DNA of 64,000 bases from Roseomonas sp. (GCA_020249145.1 JADCGF010000008.1:1-64000); one strand, 5' to 3'. Shown: positions 9,924-19,847, numbered from the stretch's first letter. A program made the numbers and translations. The notes: generated by a model not told the origin, from the sequence alone.

Positions 9924-10454
9924 TCAGTCGGCTTTCAAGCTTTCATAAACGACCATCGCATGCCCCTTATGGGTAAAGCCGCCTGCCGGGCGCATGCCAA
10001 TATCTTCCATCACCTGCCGTGACGCTTCATTGCTTTCCCGCGCCACCGCGATGATGCGCGAAAGCCCGGCTGCATGGCCGAAATCAAGCGCGGCCCGCGC
10101 CGCTTCCCGCGCATAGCCCTTGCCGCGACATTCCGGCCAAAGCGCATAGCGGAGCGCCACACCCCGCCCATCCGGGCGTTCCATCAGCCCGCAAATACCG
10201 AGAAACTCGCCGCTGCCCCGCACAAAGACAGACCAGGTGCCATAGCCCCGCACTGCCCAGAAATCTATGTCGTCTTCCAATTCTTCCCGCGTGCGTTCAG
10301 CGCTGCGGGTGCCATGCAGCATGAAGCCAAAGACGCGTTCATCGGCCTTCAGGCGGATCAGGTCAGGCAATTGCTCGGGCGCGGGTGGCAGCAGGGAAAG
10401 CCGCGCGGTGGTGATGCCGCGCGGTGTATAAAGGGCGCCAAGCGTTTCGCTCAC
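9924..10454 (-). CDS. GNAT family N-acetyltransferase
   Basis: TARLSLLPP..., ALWPECRGKGYAREAARAALDFGH. Confidence 0.9.
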   Translation of the reverse strand: MSETLGALYTPRGITTARLSLLPPAPEQLPDLIRLKADERVFGFMLHGTRSAERTREELEDDIDFWAVRGYGTWSVFVRGSGEFLGICGLMERPDGRGVALRYALWPECRGKGYAREAARAALDFGHAAGLSRIIAVARESNEASRQVMEDIGMRPAGGFTHKGHAMVVYESLKAD

Positions 10455-12130
10455 CGCTGCAAGGGCCGGTATTTGATGCGGTGCGGTTCTGTCGCATCCG
10501 CGCCAAGGCGCCGGCGCTTGTCTTCTTCATAAGATTGGAAATTGCCCTCGAACCATTCCACATGGCTATCGCCTTCGAAAGCCAGGATATGGGTGGCAAG
10601 CCGGTCCAGGAAGAAGCGGTCGTGGCTGATGATCACCGCGCAGCCGGCAAAATCCATCAGCGCTTCTTCCAGCGAACGGAGTGTGTCCACATCCAAATCA
10701 TTGGTCGGTTCGTCAAGCAGGATCACATTGTGTTCGCGCTTCAGCATCTTCGCCAAATGCACGCGGTTGCGTTCACCACCTGACAGCACGCCAACGCGCT
10801 TCTGCTGATCGCCACCCTTGAAATTGAAGGCCGCAACATAGGCACGAGACGGGATGCTGCGCTTGCCGATGGTGATCATGTCCAGCCCGTCCGAGATTTC
10901 TTCCCAGACCGTGCGCGTATCATTCAGGCTGTCGCGGCTTTGATCCACATAGCCAAGCTGGACACTATCACCCACGACAAGGCTGCCTGAGTCGGGCTTT
11001 TCGCCACCTGTGATCATCTTGAACAAGGTGGATTTACCGGCGCCATTGGGGCCGATGACGCCAACAATGCCACCCGGCGGCAGCTTGAAGGAAAGATTGT
11101 CAATCAGCAGCCGATCACCAAAACCCTTGGAAAGATTCTCGGCCACAATGACGGTATTGCCGAGCCTGGGTGCGGGCGGGATAGTGATTTCAGTCGGGTC
11201 CGGCGCCTTATCCTGGCTGCGGCGCAGCAAATCCTCATAGGCCGCAATACGCGCCTTGGATTTCGCCTGCCGTGCCGCGGGTGAACGCCCAATCCATTCC
11301 TGTTCTTCGGCCAATTGCCGCTGGCGCGCGGTTTCTTCGCGTTCTTCCTGCGACAGCCGCTTGCGCTTGGCTTCAAGATAGGCGGAGTAATTCCCCTCAT
11401 ACGGAATGCCCCGGCCACGATCCACTTCCAGAATCCAGCCGGTGACATTGTCCAGGAAGTAGCGGTCATGCGTCACGATCAGCACCGCGCCCTGATAGTC
11501 GCGCAGCGTCTTTTCCAGCCAGGCGACGCTTTCCGCATCCAAATGGTTGGTCGGTTCGTCGAGCAACAGCAGATCAGGCTTTTCCAGCAACAACCGGCAA
11601 AGCGCCACGCGGCGGCGTTCACCACCCGAAAGATGCGTCACGGCGCTATCGGCGGGCGGGCAGCGCAGCGCATCCAGCGCAATATCCACCTGTCGGTCCA
11701 CTTCCCAGCCATCCACCGCATCAATCTTTTCCTGCAATTCGGCCTGTTCGGCGAGCAGGTTATTCATCTCCTCCTCGCTCATTTCCTCGGCGAATTTTTC
11801 GGAAATCTCGTTGAAGCGGGCAAGGTTCCCGGAAAGCTCAGCAAAGGCCGCGCGCACATTCTCGCCCACTGTCATATTGGGGTCTAGTTGCGGTTCCTGC
11901 GGCAGATAGCCAACCTTGGCACCTTCCGCCGCCCAGGCCTCACCGCCGAAATCCTTATCCTGCCCGGACATGATGCGCATGAGCGTGGATTTACCCGCGC
12001 CATTCGGCCCCAGCACGCCGATCTTGGCAGTCGGCAGGAAGGAGAGCGTGATGCCCTTGAATACCTCTCGCCCGCCCGGATAGGACTTGGTGAGGTTCTT
12101 CATGACATAGACGTATTGATAGGCAGCCAT
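10451..12130 (-). CDS. ettA: Energy-dependent translational throttle protein EttA (ABC-F)
   Basis: Two ABC domains, MKNLTKSYPGGREVFKGITLSFLPTAKIGVLGPNGAGKS, LSGGERRRVALCRLLLEKPDLLLLDEPTNHLDAESVAWLE. Confidence 0.95.
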   Translation of the reverse strand: MAAYQYVYVMKNLTKSYPGGREVFKGITLSFLPTAKIGVLGPNGAGKSTLMRIMSGQDKDFGGEAWAAEGAKVGYLPQEPQLDPNMTVGENVRAAFAELSGNLARFNEISEKFAEEMSEEEMNNLLAEQAELQEKIDAVDGWEVDRQVDIALDALRCPPADSAVTHLSGGERRRVALCRLLLEKPDLLLLDEPTNHLDAESVAWLEKTLRDYQGAVLIVTHDRYFLDNVTGWILEVDRGRGIPYEGNYSAYLEAKRKRLSQEEREETARQRQLAEEQEWIGRSPAARQAKSKARIAAYEDLLRRSQDKAPDPTEITIPPAPRLGNTVIVAENLSKGFGDRLLIDNLSFKLPPGGIVGVIGPNGAGKSTLFKMITGGEKPDSGSLVVGDSVQLGYVDQSRDSLNDTRTVWEEISDGLDMITIGKRSIPSRAYVAAFNFKGGDQQKRVGVLSGGERNRVHLAKMLKREHNVILLDEPTNDLDVDTLRSLEEALMDFAGCAVIISHDRFFLDRLATHILAFEGDSHVEWFEGNFQSYEEDKRRRLGADATEPHRIKYRPLQR

Positions 12131-12228
12131 GGGGCGGGGGACCTGACGCGGTTAGGGGGGTTTCTCGGGGGGTAATAGAACAGTTTGCGGGCGGGTGAAA
12201 TCGGGGCGCGCCGATAAGCCGAGGACCG

Positions 12229-12738
12229 CTATTCAGGTTCGGCAATCCGGTTGAGGCTACCGCGCAACCGATCGAGCAAGCGGAAAAGCTGCACGCATTC
12301 CTCGGTAGAGAAATCGGCAAGGGCCGCCTGGTAATAGGCGTGAATGGCCGGCCCCATCGCGGCCCATTGCCGATTACCTGCTTCCGTCAGGCGCACATGC
12401 CGAAGCCGCCCATCGCCACCGGCGCGGAGCCTTTCCACCAAACCAGCGGCCACAAGCCGATCAATCACCGCAGTCAGATTCTGCCGGCTGACCATGAGGA
12501 AGGCGATCAATTCCTTCACCGTCAGCCCGGCGTCTCGGCTACCCGGACGCGCCAGCGCCCCCATTACCGCCCATTGCTGGGTGGTGGCGCCAAAGCCCGC
12601 CACCGCCCGCGTGCCGGTTTTGTGCAGTAAGTTAGAAGCCTGATAAAGCCGAAGAAACAGCCGGTTTGCCACATCAAAACGGGCTGCGTCATCCTCGCGC
12701 GCGGCTGGGTTTTCGGGGGTGGCGACGGATATTTGCAT
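12229..12738 (-). CDS. MarR-family regulator, possibly BadR-like
   Basis: MarR wHTH; divergent from badH/badI-like genes. Confidence 0.85.
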   Translation of the reverse strand: MQISVATPENPAAREDDAARFDVANRLFLRLYQASNLLHKTGTRAVAGFGATTQQWAVMGALARPGSRDAGLTVKELIAFLMVSRQNLTAVIDRLVAAGLVERLRAGGDGRLRHVRLTEAGNRQWAAMGPAIHAYYQAALADFSTEECVQLFRLLDRLRGSLNRIAEPE

Positions 12739-12750
12739 CAATAACTTGCC

Positions 12751-12766
12751 ATATTAGATTTAATAT
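12751..12766. promoter_or_regulatory. Candidate MarR/BadR operator ATATTA-GATT-TAATAT
   Basis: Perfect 6-bp inverted repeat with 4-nt spacer in the divergent intergenic region. Confidence 0.45.
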
Positions 12767-12830
12767 ATCATAGTATTGCTATTCTGGTCCTGCCAGTCAA
12801 ATCTCACTTGAACGAAACCAGGGGGGAAAC

Positions 12831-13598
12831 ATGCGCGGCCTTCAGAACAAAACGGTCATCGTCACCGGTGGCGGCGGCGGTATTGGCGGGGCCACCTGCC
12901 GGCGCTTCGGGGAAGCGGGCAGCCGCGTGGCAGTGTTTGATATCAATGCCGAAAGCGCCGAGCAGACCGCAGCGGACATCACCAAGGCCGGCGGCGTTGC
13001 TCAGGCGTTTCGCTGCGACATCACGGATCATGAGGGGGTGAAGGGTGCCGTTGCGGCGGCGGAAGCCGCACTCGGCCCCATAAGTATTTTGGTGAATAAC
13101 GCGGGCTGGGACGTGTTTCGCCTGTTCAAGGACACAACGCCGGCGGATTGGCAGAAGCTGATCGCGATCAACCTGACAGGTGCGCTCAATATGCATCACG
13201 CCGTGTTGCCGGGCATGCTGGAACGCCGGCATGGGCGGATTGTGAATATCGCTTCCGATGCTGCGCGCGTCGGGTCTTCCGGTGAAGCAGTTTACGCCGC
13301 CTGCAAGGCCGGGCTGGTTGGCTTTTCCAAAACCATCGCGCGTGAACATGCGCGCCATGGCATTAGCGTGAATGTGGTGTGCCCCGGTGCGACCAACACC
13401 GCGCTTTTCGATGACTACAAGAAGGGCGCCGGCAATCCGGAAAAGCTGGAAGAAGCCTTCCGCCGCGCGACCCCCATGGGCCGTATCGGCGAACCGGAAG
13501 ACCTGCCTGGCGCCATTCTGTTTTTCGCGAGTGATGATGCCGCCTATGTCACCGGCCAGGTGCTGAGTGTCTCTGGCGGCTTGACCATGGCGGGCTGA
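12831..13598 (+). CDS. SDR dehydrogenase, 2-hydroxycyclohexanecarboxyl-CoA dehydrogenase-like (BadH-like)
   Basis: TGGGGGIGG cofactor motif, [13 protein letters not shown] catalytic motif; followed by a BadI-like fragment. Confidence 0.8.
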   Translation: MRGLQNKTVIVTGGGGGIGGATCRRFGEAGSRVAVFDINAESAEQTAADITKAGGVAQAFRCDITDHEGVKGAVAAAEAALGPISILVNNAGWDVFRLFKDTTPADWQKLIAINLTGALNMHHAVLPGMLERRHGRIVNIASDAARVGSSGEAVYAACKAGLVGFSKTIAREHARHGISVNVVCPGATNTALFDDYKKGAGNPEKLEEAFRRATPMGRIGEPEDLPGAILFFASDDAAYVTGQVLSVSGGLTMAG

Positions 13599-13609
13599 GA
13601 GAAAGCATC

Positions 13610-13873
13610 ATGACCTATCAGGATATTCTGTTTGAAGCGCGCGATGGGGTGGCCACCATCACCATCAATCGCCCACAGGTGATGAATGCCTTTCGTGGCC
13701 AGACCTGCGAAGAATTGATCCATGCACTGAACCGCGTCGGCTGGGACAAGGCCATTGGCGTGATTGTGCTGACCGGCGCGGGCGATCGCGCCTTTTGCAC
13801 CGGTGGTGATCAAAGCCCCCAAAGTGCGTTGCTATCCGCCGGCGCCTGTTCGCGCCGCTCTGTCATGCCGTAA
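13610..13873 (+). pseudogene. Truncated BadI-like 2-ketocyclohexanecarboxyl-CoA hydrolase
   Basis: Crotonase-fold N-terminus ([40 protein letters not shown]...[14 protein letters not shown]) stops resembling the family after ~69 aa. Confidence 0.8.
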
Positions 13874-14160
13874 TCGCGCAGCACAGCGGCAACGCGCAGC
13901 CGATAGCCGGCAAAAATGCCATCCCGCCCCGCCACCTGAGACGCGCGATGCCCGGCGTGGCAGCGCCAGCGCGTGACGGCCCCCTCATCCTCCCACAGCG
14001 AAAGGCTGAGCAGCTTGGCGGGATTGGTCAGGCTGCGGAAACGCTCCACCGAGACAAATCCAGGCATGCGCTGCAACTCCTCTCTTAGCGCCGCGGCATG
14101 GTCGAGATAATCGTCCAGCCGGCCTTCTGCGGGTTCAACTTCAAAAATAATGGCAATCAT
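13810..14160 (-). CDS. Antibiotic biosynthesis monooxygenase (ABM) domain protein
   Basis: [66 protein letters not shown]. Confidence 0.8.
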   Translation of the reverse strand: MIAIIFEVEPAEGRLDDYLDHAAALREELQRMPGFVSVERFRSLTNPAKLLSLSLWEDEGAVTRWRCHAGHRASQVAGRDGIFAGYRLRVAAVLRDYGMTERREQAPADSNALWGL

Positions 14161-14242
14161 GTGTGTGGCCTGGGGTGGGAGTTGGGTCTTGAAACATGCT
14201 AAACGAAACGCTTGGTCCTGAACATTCTTCGAAGGTTGCGCC

Positions 14243-16042
14243 ATGAACCAGCCGGCTCCGCTTGCCTATAGTGATGCGAAAATCCGCTCCATCCTGCAGC
14301 GGGTGAAGACAATCGCGCTGGTTGGGGCTTCTTCCAACTGGAACCGGCCCAGTTATTTCGTCATGAAATACCTGCAATCCAAGGGCTATCGCGTCATTCC
14401 CGTGAACCCTGGCACGGCCGGGCAAACACTGTTGGATGAAACTATCTACGCCAAGCTTTCTGATATCCCAGACCACGTGGATATGGTGGATGTGTTCCGC
14501 GCGGCGGATGCGCTGCCTGCTATTGCCGATGAAGCGATTGCGATTGGCGCCAAGGTGCTTTGGGCGCAGCTTGGCGTGCGCCATGATGGCGCGGCGGCCA
14601 AGGCGGAAGCAGCCGGGCTTGAAGTGATCATGGATCGCTGCCCGAAGATTGAATTCAGCCGCTTCGGTGGCGAATTATCCTGGAGTGGTGTGAATTCCGG
14701 CCTGATCCGCAATCGCGCGCCGGAACCGCCCGCAGACCGAAAGACCAGCAATCGCCCTTTGCCGCCGCGCAATCTGGATTATGGTTTTGCCACGCGCAGC
14801 ATTCACGCAGGTGCCGCGCCTGATCCGACCACGGGCGCGCGCGGTACGCCGATTTATCAGACCACCAGTTTCGTGTTTGATGACGTTGATCACGCCGCAT
14901 CACTGTTCAACCTGCATAATTTCGGCCATGTCTATACGCGGCTTTCCAACCCGACCGTTGCGGTTTTGGAAGAACGTGTCGCGAGCCTTGAAGGTGGGCG
15001 TGCCGCTGTTGCCACTGCCTCAGGCCACGCAGCGCAATTCGTCACCTTCTTCACGCTGCTGGAACCGGGTGATGAATTCCTCGCCAGCCGCAATCTTTAT
15101 GGTGGGTCACTCACGCAATTTTCGCTGAGTTTCAAGAAGCTCGGCTGGACCTGCCATTTCGTGGACCCGGTCGAGCCTGAGAATTTCCGCCGTGCGCTGA
15201 CGCCGAAATGCAAGGCGATTTTTGTCGAGAGCCTGGCCAATCCGGGCGGTATTGTGGTGGATTTGCGTGCCATTGCCGATATTGCGCATGAAGCCGGCAT
15301 TCCGCTGATTGTGGATAATACGCTCGCCTCCCCCTATCTGTGCCGGCCCTTCGAACATGGCGCGGATATCATCACCCACTCGCTGACAAAGTTTCTCGGC
15401 GGGCATGGCAATTCACTGGGTGGGATGATTGTCGAATCCGGCAAGTTCAATTACGCTAATGGCAAATTCCCGAGCATGGCGGATCCGGAACCCGCCTATC
15501 ATGGGCTGAAGTTCTACGAAAACTTCGGCGATTTCGCCTTCACCACCAAGGCGCGCGCGGTTGCGCTGCGTGATTTTGGCCCCACGCTTTCACCCATGAA
15601 TGCCTGGCTCACCATCACCGGGATTGAGACACTGCATGTGCGGATGGAACGCCATGTTGCCAATGCGCAGAAGGTGGCGGAAATCCTGGCGGACCATGCA
15701 AAGGTGGCGTGGGTGTCCTATGCCGGATTGCCAAGCAGCCCCTTCCATGCACTCGGCAAGCGCTACATGCCCAAAGGGCCCGGGTCGGTCTTCACCTTTG
15801 GCGTAAAGGGTGGGTTTGAGGCTGGCATTCGCCTTGTTGAAAATGTCCGGCTGTTTTCGCATCTGGCCAATGTTGGCGATACGCGCAGCCTGATCCTGCA
15901 TCCCGCTTCCACCACGCATCGGCAATTGACCGAGGAACAACGCCTTGCTGCCGGCGCAGGGCCGGATGTGGTGCGGCTTTCCATCGGGCTTGAGGATGCG
16001 GCCGATTTGATCCGGGATTTGGATATGGCGCTTGGGGAATAG
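14243..16042 (+). CDS. Fusion: CoA-binding (YccU-like) domain plus O-acetylhomoserine sulfhydrylase-type Cys/Met metabolism PLP enzyme
   Basis: N-terminal IALVGASSNWNRPSYFVMKYLQSKGYRVIPVNP; C-terminal RSIHAGAAPDPTTGARGTPIYQTTSFVFDD...HSLTKFLGGHGNSLGG. Confidence 0.88.
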   Translation: MNQPAPLAYSDAKIRSILQRVKTIALVGASSNWNRPSYFVMKYLQSKGYRVIPVNPGTAGQTLLDETIYAKLSDIPDHVDMVDVFRAADALPAIADEAIAIGAKVLWAQLGVRHDGAAAKAEAAGLEVIMDRCPKIEFSRFGGELSWSGVNSGLIRNRAPEPPADRKTSNRPLPPRNLDYGFATRSIHAGAAPDPTTGARGTPIYQTTSFVFDDVDHAASLFNLHNFGHVYTRLSNPTVAVLEERVASLEGGRAAVATASGHAAQFVTFFTLLEPGDEFLASRNLYGGSLTQFSLSFKKLGWTCHFVDPVEPENFRRALTPKCKAIFVESLANPGGIVVDLRAIADIAHEAGIPLIVDNTLASPYLCRPFEHGADIITHSLTKFLGGHGNSLGGMIVESGKFNYANGKFPSMADPEPAYHGLKFYENFGDFAFTTKARAVALRDFGPTLSPMNAWLTITGIETLHVRMERHVANAQKVAEILADHAKVAWVSYAGLPSSPFHALGKRYMPKGPGSVFTFGVKGGFEAGIRLVENVRLFSHLANVGDTRSLILHPASTTHRQLTEEQRLAAGAGPDVVRLSIGLEDAADLIRDLDMALGE

Positions 16043-16049
16043 GGGGGCG

Positions 16050-16094
16050 CTGGTACCGATGACGGATCTGAACCCACAACCTTCTGATTAACGA
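16050..16094 (-). other. Possible degraded tRNA 3' half
   Basis: Minus strand CGTTAATCAGAAGGTTGTGGGTTCAGATCCGTCATCGGTACCA resembles anticodon arm, T-arm and CCA of a tRNA, but the stem pairing is imperfect and no 5' half is seen. Confidence 0.3.
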
Positions 16095-16197
16095 TCCTTG
16101 GAGTAGTTCTCAGAATTCTTCGTATCAAATCAGCCTTACGCCCCGAGTGTTCTCATTGATGGGGACTAGGCGGTTCTTGCGCTTTGGGGTGGGTTGA

Positions 16198-16764
16198 TCA
16201 AGCGCAATCGCCAAACCCGACCAGGCGCAGCCTTGGCCAGCGCGCGCGCCAGCCCTTCGCTTCAAGCCGCGCCAGTGGAATTTCTGGCTTGGTGCGAAAG
16301 GCCGGCGTTAGGCGAATAATCATTTCCAGCACATCCGTCACACCAAAGGGCGCCAGGATTTCAACGCCCTGTGGCCCAAGACGCGCGGCAATGGCGGTTG
16401 CGGTTTCTGGCCAATGCGCCATGGCGTCCGCAACATCGCGATAGGGCCGATGCCCATTCCTTTCATGCATGCGCGCCTGGTTGCGCACGGACCATGGCAG
16501 GTCGGGCGAGGCAATGTGCAGCGCAGCCTCAAACACCGAATCCCGTTCCGTAGTGGCATTGATCTGATCATGAAACACCACATCCAGATCAGCGGGCGGG
16601 TTGGCTTCCGTATCCTGCCCGGAAAGATGATCCCAAACGGCGTTACGCACAAAACCCGCACCAATCCAGGCGCCGGCGGGACCATGCGCGGCGAGTACCG
16701 CAAGGCAGCGCATCATGCGCGGGTTATGCGCGATCAGATCAGCGATGTCGGCGGCGTCGCGCAT
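16198..16764 (-). CDS. Nucleotidyltransferase family protein (COG3575-like)
   Basis: GAGFVRNAVWDHL...PADLDVVFHD. Confidence 0.8.
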   Translation of the reverse strand: MRDAADIADLIAHNPRMMRCLAVLAAHGPAGAWIGAGFVRNAVWDHLSGQDTEANPPADLDVVFHDQINATTERDSVFEAALHIASPDLPWSVRNQARMHERNGHRPYRDVADAMAHWPETATAIAARLGPQGVEILAPFGVTDVLEMIIRLTPAFRTKPEIPLARLEAKGWRARWPRLRLVGFGDCA

Positions 16765-16768
16765 GCGT

Positions 16769-17470
16769 TTAGGCGAAAGCGTGCGCCACCGCTACCACCC
16801 GCGCCCGCGTCGCTTCATCCGCAATTCCATCGGCGCGCCCCGGCAGCCAATGGCGCTGAAACGCTGTCAGCAACACGGAAAGCGGCAAGTCAGTGCGATA
16901 GCCAATGGCACCGAGCATCGGCAGCAACGCGGCCTCCTCCACCGGTGCCGGGTCCGCGCCCGGCCAAAGGCCGACACCATTCGCCGCCATTCCCTGCCAA
17001 TCAAACAATTCCCCCGGATCCTGCTTGCGGTCCGGCGCGATATCCGAATGCGCCACCACATTGCGCTGTTCAATCGGGTGGCGCGCCATGATCTCAAGGC
17101 ACAAATCGCAGACAGCGGCCATTTGCAAAGCGGGGAAAGGGCGATAGCCCCATTCATGGCCGGGGTTCACAATCTCAATCCCGATACTATTGCCATTCAG
17201 CGCGCTTCTGCCGCGCCAATGCGAAATGCCGGCATGGGCGGCGCGACGTTCTTCTGGCACCAGGCGAAACACCGCGCCATCTTCTTCCACCACATAATGC
17301 GCGGAAACCTTGGCGGCGGGGTCGCAAAGCCGCGCGATGGCCTCAGCGCCGGAACGCATGCCGGTGTAGTGCAGCACCAGCGTGTCAATCACCGCGCCAT
17401 CGGGCCGCGCTTCGTGGTTGGGGCTGGGCACGTCGCGGATGCGGAGCAAGCTACAAGCCCCGCTCACGCT
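16769..17470 (-). CDS. N-acetylmuramoyl-L-alanine amidase (AmpD/amidase_2 family)
   Basis: DTLVLHYTGM...VSAHYVVEEDGAVFRLVPEERRAAHAGISHW...IGIEIVNPGH...VVAHSDIAPDRKQDPGELFDW. Start uncertain. Confidence 0.88.
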   Translation of the reverse strand, partial: SVSGACSLLRIRDVPSPNHEARPDGAVIDTLVLHYTGMRSGAEAIARLCDPAAKVSAHYVVEEDGAVFRLVPEERRAAHAGISHWRGRSALNGNSIGIEIVNPGHEWGYRPFPALQMAAVCDLCLEIMARHPIEQRNVVAHSDIAPDRKQDPGELFDWQGMAANGVGLWPGADPAPVEEAALLPMLGAIGYRTDLPLSVLLTAFQRHWLPGRADGIADEATRARVVAVAHAFA

Positions 17471-18224
17471 TGATCCGATCCCAGGCAGCGTTGATCTGCG
17501 CCACTTGTTCCGTCGCGCGCTTGACGAATTCCTGCGGCACACCGCGTGATGCCAAGCTATCCGGATGGTTTTCCCGCATCAGCTTCCGCCAAGCCAGGCG
17601 CACTTCCTCATCACTCGCCTGCCGGGTCAGGCCCAGCATCTGATAGGGGTCTTCGCCCTGCGCTTCCGGCGCAACAGCGCGGCGCGTGCCGCCCTTGGCG
17701 CGTTCCCAGGCGGCGGCATCCAGGCCGAAACGCGCATGCATGCCGCGCAGCATATCACCTTCGGATTTCGTGACAGGCCCATCGGCGCGCGCAATCTGCA
17801 CCAAAGCGACCAGCACATCTTCCAGCATGGCCTTATTGTCGGCGAAGGCCTCGCCAAGCTTTTCCGCGAAAGGCTCCCACCCATCGGCGGATTCGCGTGC
17901 CTGATCGAACAGGCGCCCAACTTCGCCAAGCGCTTCTTGCGGCACATGAAACAGGTTGCGGAAGGCCGCGATCTCTTCACGCTTGATTGGCCCATCCACC
18001 TTGGCGAGTTTGGCGGAGAGCACGACGACGGAAAAGGAAAACAGGTTTTCCTTGCTGCCAAAAAACGCCATCAGATCCGGCGTGGCTGCCGAAATGGCGC
18101 CACGCTTGCCGCCAAGTGCCCCAGCATCTGCGGCATGGCCAAGCGCGGCCCCCACCATGGCGCCCAAGGGGCCACCCATGGCGAAGCCCGCCACCCCGCC
18201 CAACATCTTACCCCAGAAACCCAA
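17451..18224 (-). CDS. DjlA-like TerB/DnaJ co-chaperone
   Basis: TerB region plus C-terminal J domain (DPYQMLGLTRQASDEEVRLAWRKLMRENHPDSL). Confidence 0.88.
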   Translation of the reverse strand: MGFWGKMLGGVAGFAMGGPLGAMVGAALGHAADAGALGGKRGAISAATPDLMAFFGSKENLFSFSVVVLSAKLAKVDGPIKREEIAAFRNLFHVPQEALGEVGRLFDQARESADGWEPFAEKLGEAFADNKAMLEDVLVALVQIARADGPVTKSEGDMLRGMHARFGLDAAAWERAKGGTRRAVAPEAQGEDPYQMLGLTRQASDEEVRLAWRKLMRENHPDSLASRGVPQEFVKRATEQVAQINAAWDRIKRERGL

Positions 18225-18315
18225 AACGCCTCCTGCTTGGCACTACTGCTCGGCCTGTTACCATAAAAGCATTGCCAGCCTGTAGATGTGCCGGATGGCC
18301 CCGCGCGGCAAGCTT

Positions 18316-19620
18316 CTAAAGATCAAGCGCGGTGGCGGTGGCCGAGAACAGGAAGGACGCCATGGCCGCATCCGCCCCGGGCCGGGCAAACAGCAGCGCG
18401 CCGACCGGCATGCCCGTATCGGCGGCAGGGCCCGCGCGCAGTGTCACCACCGGCCCGCCCAGCACGGTGGTTGGGATGACAAAGGAAGGATCACCCGTGC
18501 TGCCGGCCTCTGGCGCCACATCAGGCGCGGCAGGCACCAGGATGAAATCATCCGGCGCGAAACCCGCCCAGAAGCGCGCCCGAAAACCCGCCAGGTCTCG
18601 CAGCGCCGCATGATATTCCTCATCCGGGATGGCGAGGCCCTCGGCAATGCCATCAGCGATGGCGGTTGCGATCCGATCACGCGGCAGCCCCGCGTGGGTG
18701 CGGCCAAGCTCCGCCAGCATCACACGGCGATGGCGTGCGATCATTTCCTCAAACCCCGCGCCGGCGCCGGCGCGATGCAGCGTAAGGCCGGCGGCGCCAA
18801 GCTGTTCCGCAAGCGCGGCTACCCGCGCGGCGGTGGCACTCTTTTGCAGCTTTTCAATCAATGGGTCTTGCAGCAGCACAATGCGCGGCGTGGTCACGGG
18901 TCGGCAGGCAAGGCGCAGATGATCCGCCGCATAGCCCGCCGCGAGGTAGGCCGCATCCTGCGCACTGGCACCAAAGGCGCCGACCGTATCGAAGGAAGGC
19001 GCCAGCGGCACCACCCCAACGCCACCAATTGCCAGCGTGGAAGGCTTAAAGGCGCAAACCCCGGTATAGGCAGCAGGGCGATTGACGCTGCCCGCGGTTT
19101 GCGTGCCAAGCGCCAGTGGCACCATGCCGGCGGCAATGGCAGCGCCGGACCCAGCCGAAGAACCGCCCGGCGTGCGCGCCAAATCCCATGGATTGCGCGT
19201 GGGTGGCAGGCTTTGGAAAAACGCATATTCCGTGGTGTGCAGCTTGCCCAGAATAATCGCCCCCGCCGCGCGCAAATGCGCGACAACCGTGGCATCGGCG
19301 CTGGCGGGCGCGATATCGGCGCGCGAAGGGCTATTGGCGCGCGTCGGCAGGCCGCGCACATCAATCACATCCTTGATGCCAACGGGGATGCCATGCAGGG
19401 GACTGCGCAGCTTACCGGCCTTGCGTTCCGCATCCAGCGCGCGGGCTTCAGCCAAAGCGCTATCGGCCAGCACATGAACCCAGGCTTTCACCTGACCGTC
19501 CACGGCGGCAATACGGTCCAGATAACGCTGCACCAGCGCTTCCGCCGTGATGTCGTCTTTCGCCATAGCGGCGAAAAGGGCGCGGATGCGGCCGGGGTCT
19601 TGGATCAGGGGATTAGGCAT
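18316..19620 (-). CDS. Amidase signature family enzyme
   Basis: GIPVGIKDVIDVRG...TPGGSSAGSGAAIAAGMVPLALGTQTAGSVNRPAAYTGV. Confidence 0.92.
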   Translation of the reverse strand: MPNPLIQDPGRIRALFAAMAKDDITAEALVQRYLDRIAAVDGQVKAWVHVLADSALAEARALDAERKAGKLRSPLHGIPVGIKDVIDVRGLPTRANSPSRADIAPASADATVVAHLRAAGAIILGKLHTTEYAFFQSLPPTRNPWDLARTPGGSSAGSGAAIAAGMVPLALGTQTAGSVNRPAAYTGVCAFKPSTLAIGGVGVVPLAPSFDTVGAFGASAQDAAYLAAGYAADHLRLACRPVTTPRIVLLQDPLIEKLQKSATAARVAALAEQLGAAGLTLHRAGAGAGFEEMIARHRRVMLAELGRTHAGLPRDRIATAIADGIAEGLAIPDEEYHAALRDLAGFRARFWAGFAPDDFILVPAAPDVAPEAGSTGDPSFVIPTTVLGGPVVTLRAGPAADTGMPVGALLFARPGADAAMASFLFSATATALDL

Positions 19621-19831
19621 CGTTTTTCTCCCTCACTAAAGGCCTGAAATAATATTTTCGGGCGGGCTTGTGGCCGTGTCCGTTCTCTGGGGCTGGGCGC
19701 CAAGGGTGAAGCCTTGATCAACCGAATTCAGGGGGGCAGCATCCTTAAGGATGGCGCGTCACCAAGCAGCCAAAAGTGGTGCGATTCACGCTAACCTCTC
19801 CCGATCCATTACTACCCCCGCACACTACTAG

Positions 19832-19847
19832 CCATCATATATGATGG
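19832..19847. repeat. Perfect 16-bp palindrome CCATCATATATGATGG
   Basis: Directly read; overlaps the left edge of repeat family 2 copy 2. Confidence 0.9.

Noticed and set aside
18286-19647. 453-aa plus ORF
   Set aside because: Fully antisense to the amidase; shadow frame despite its length.
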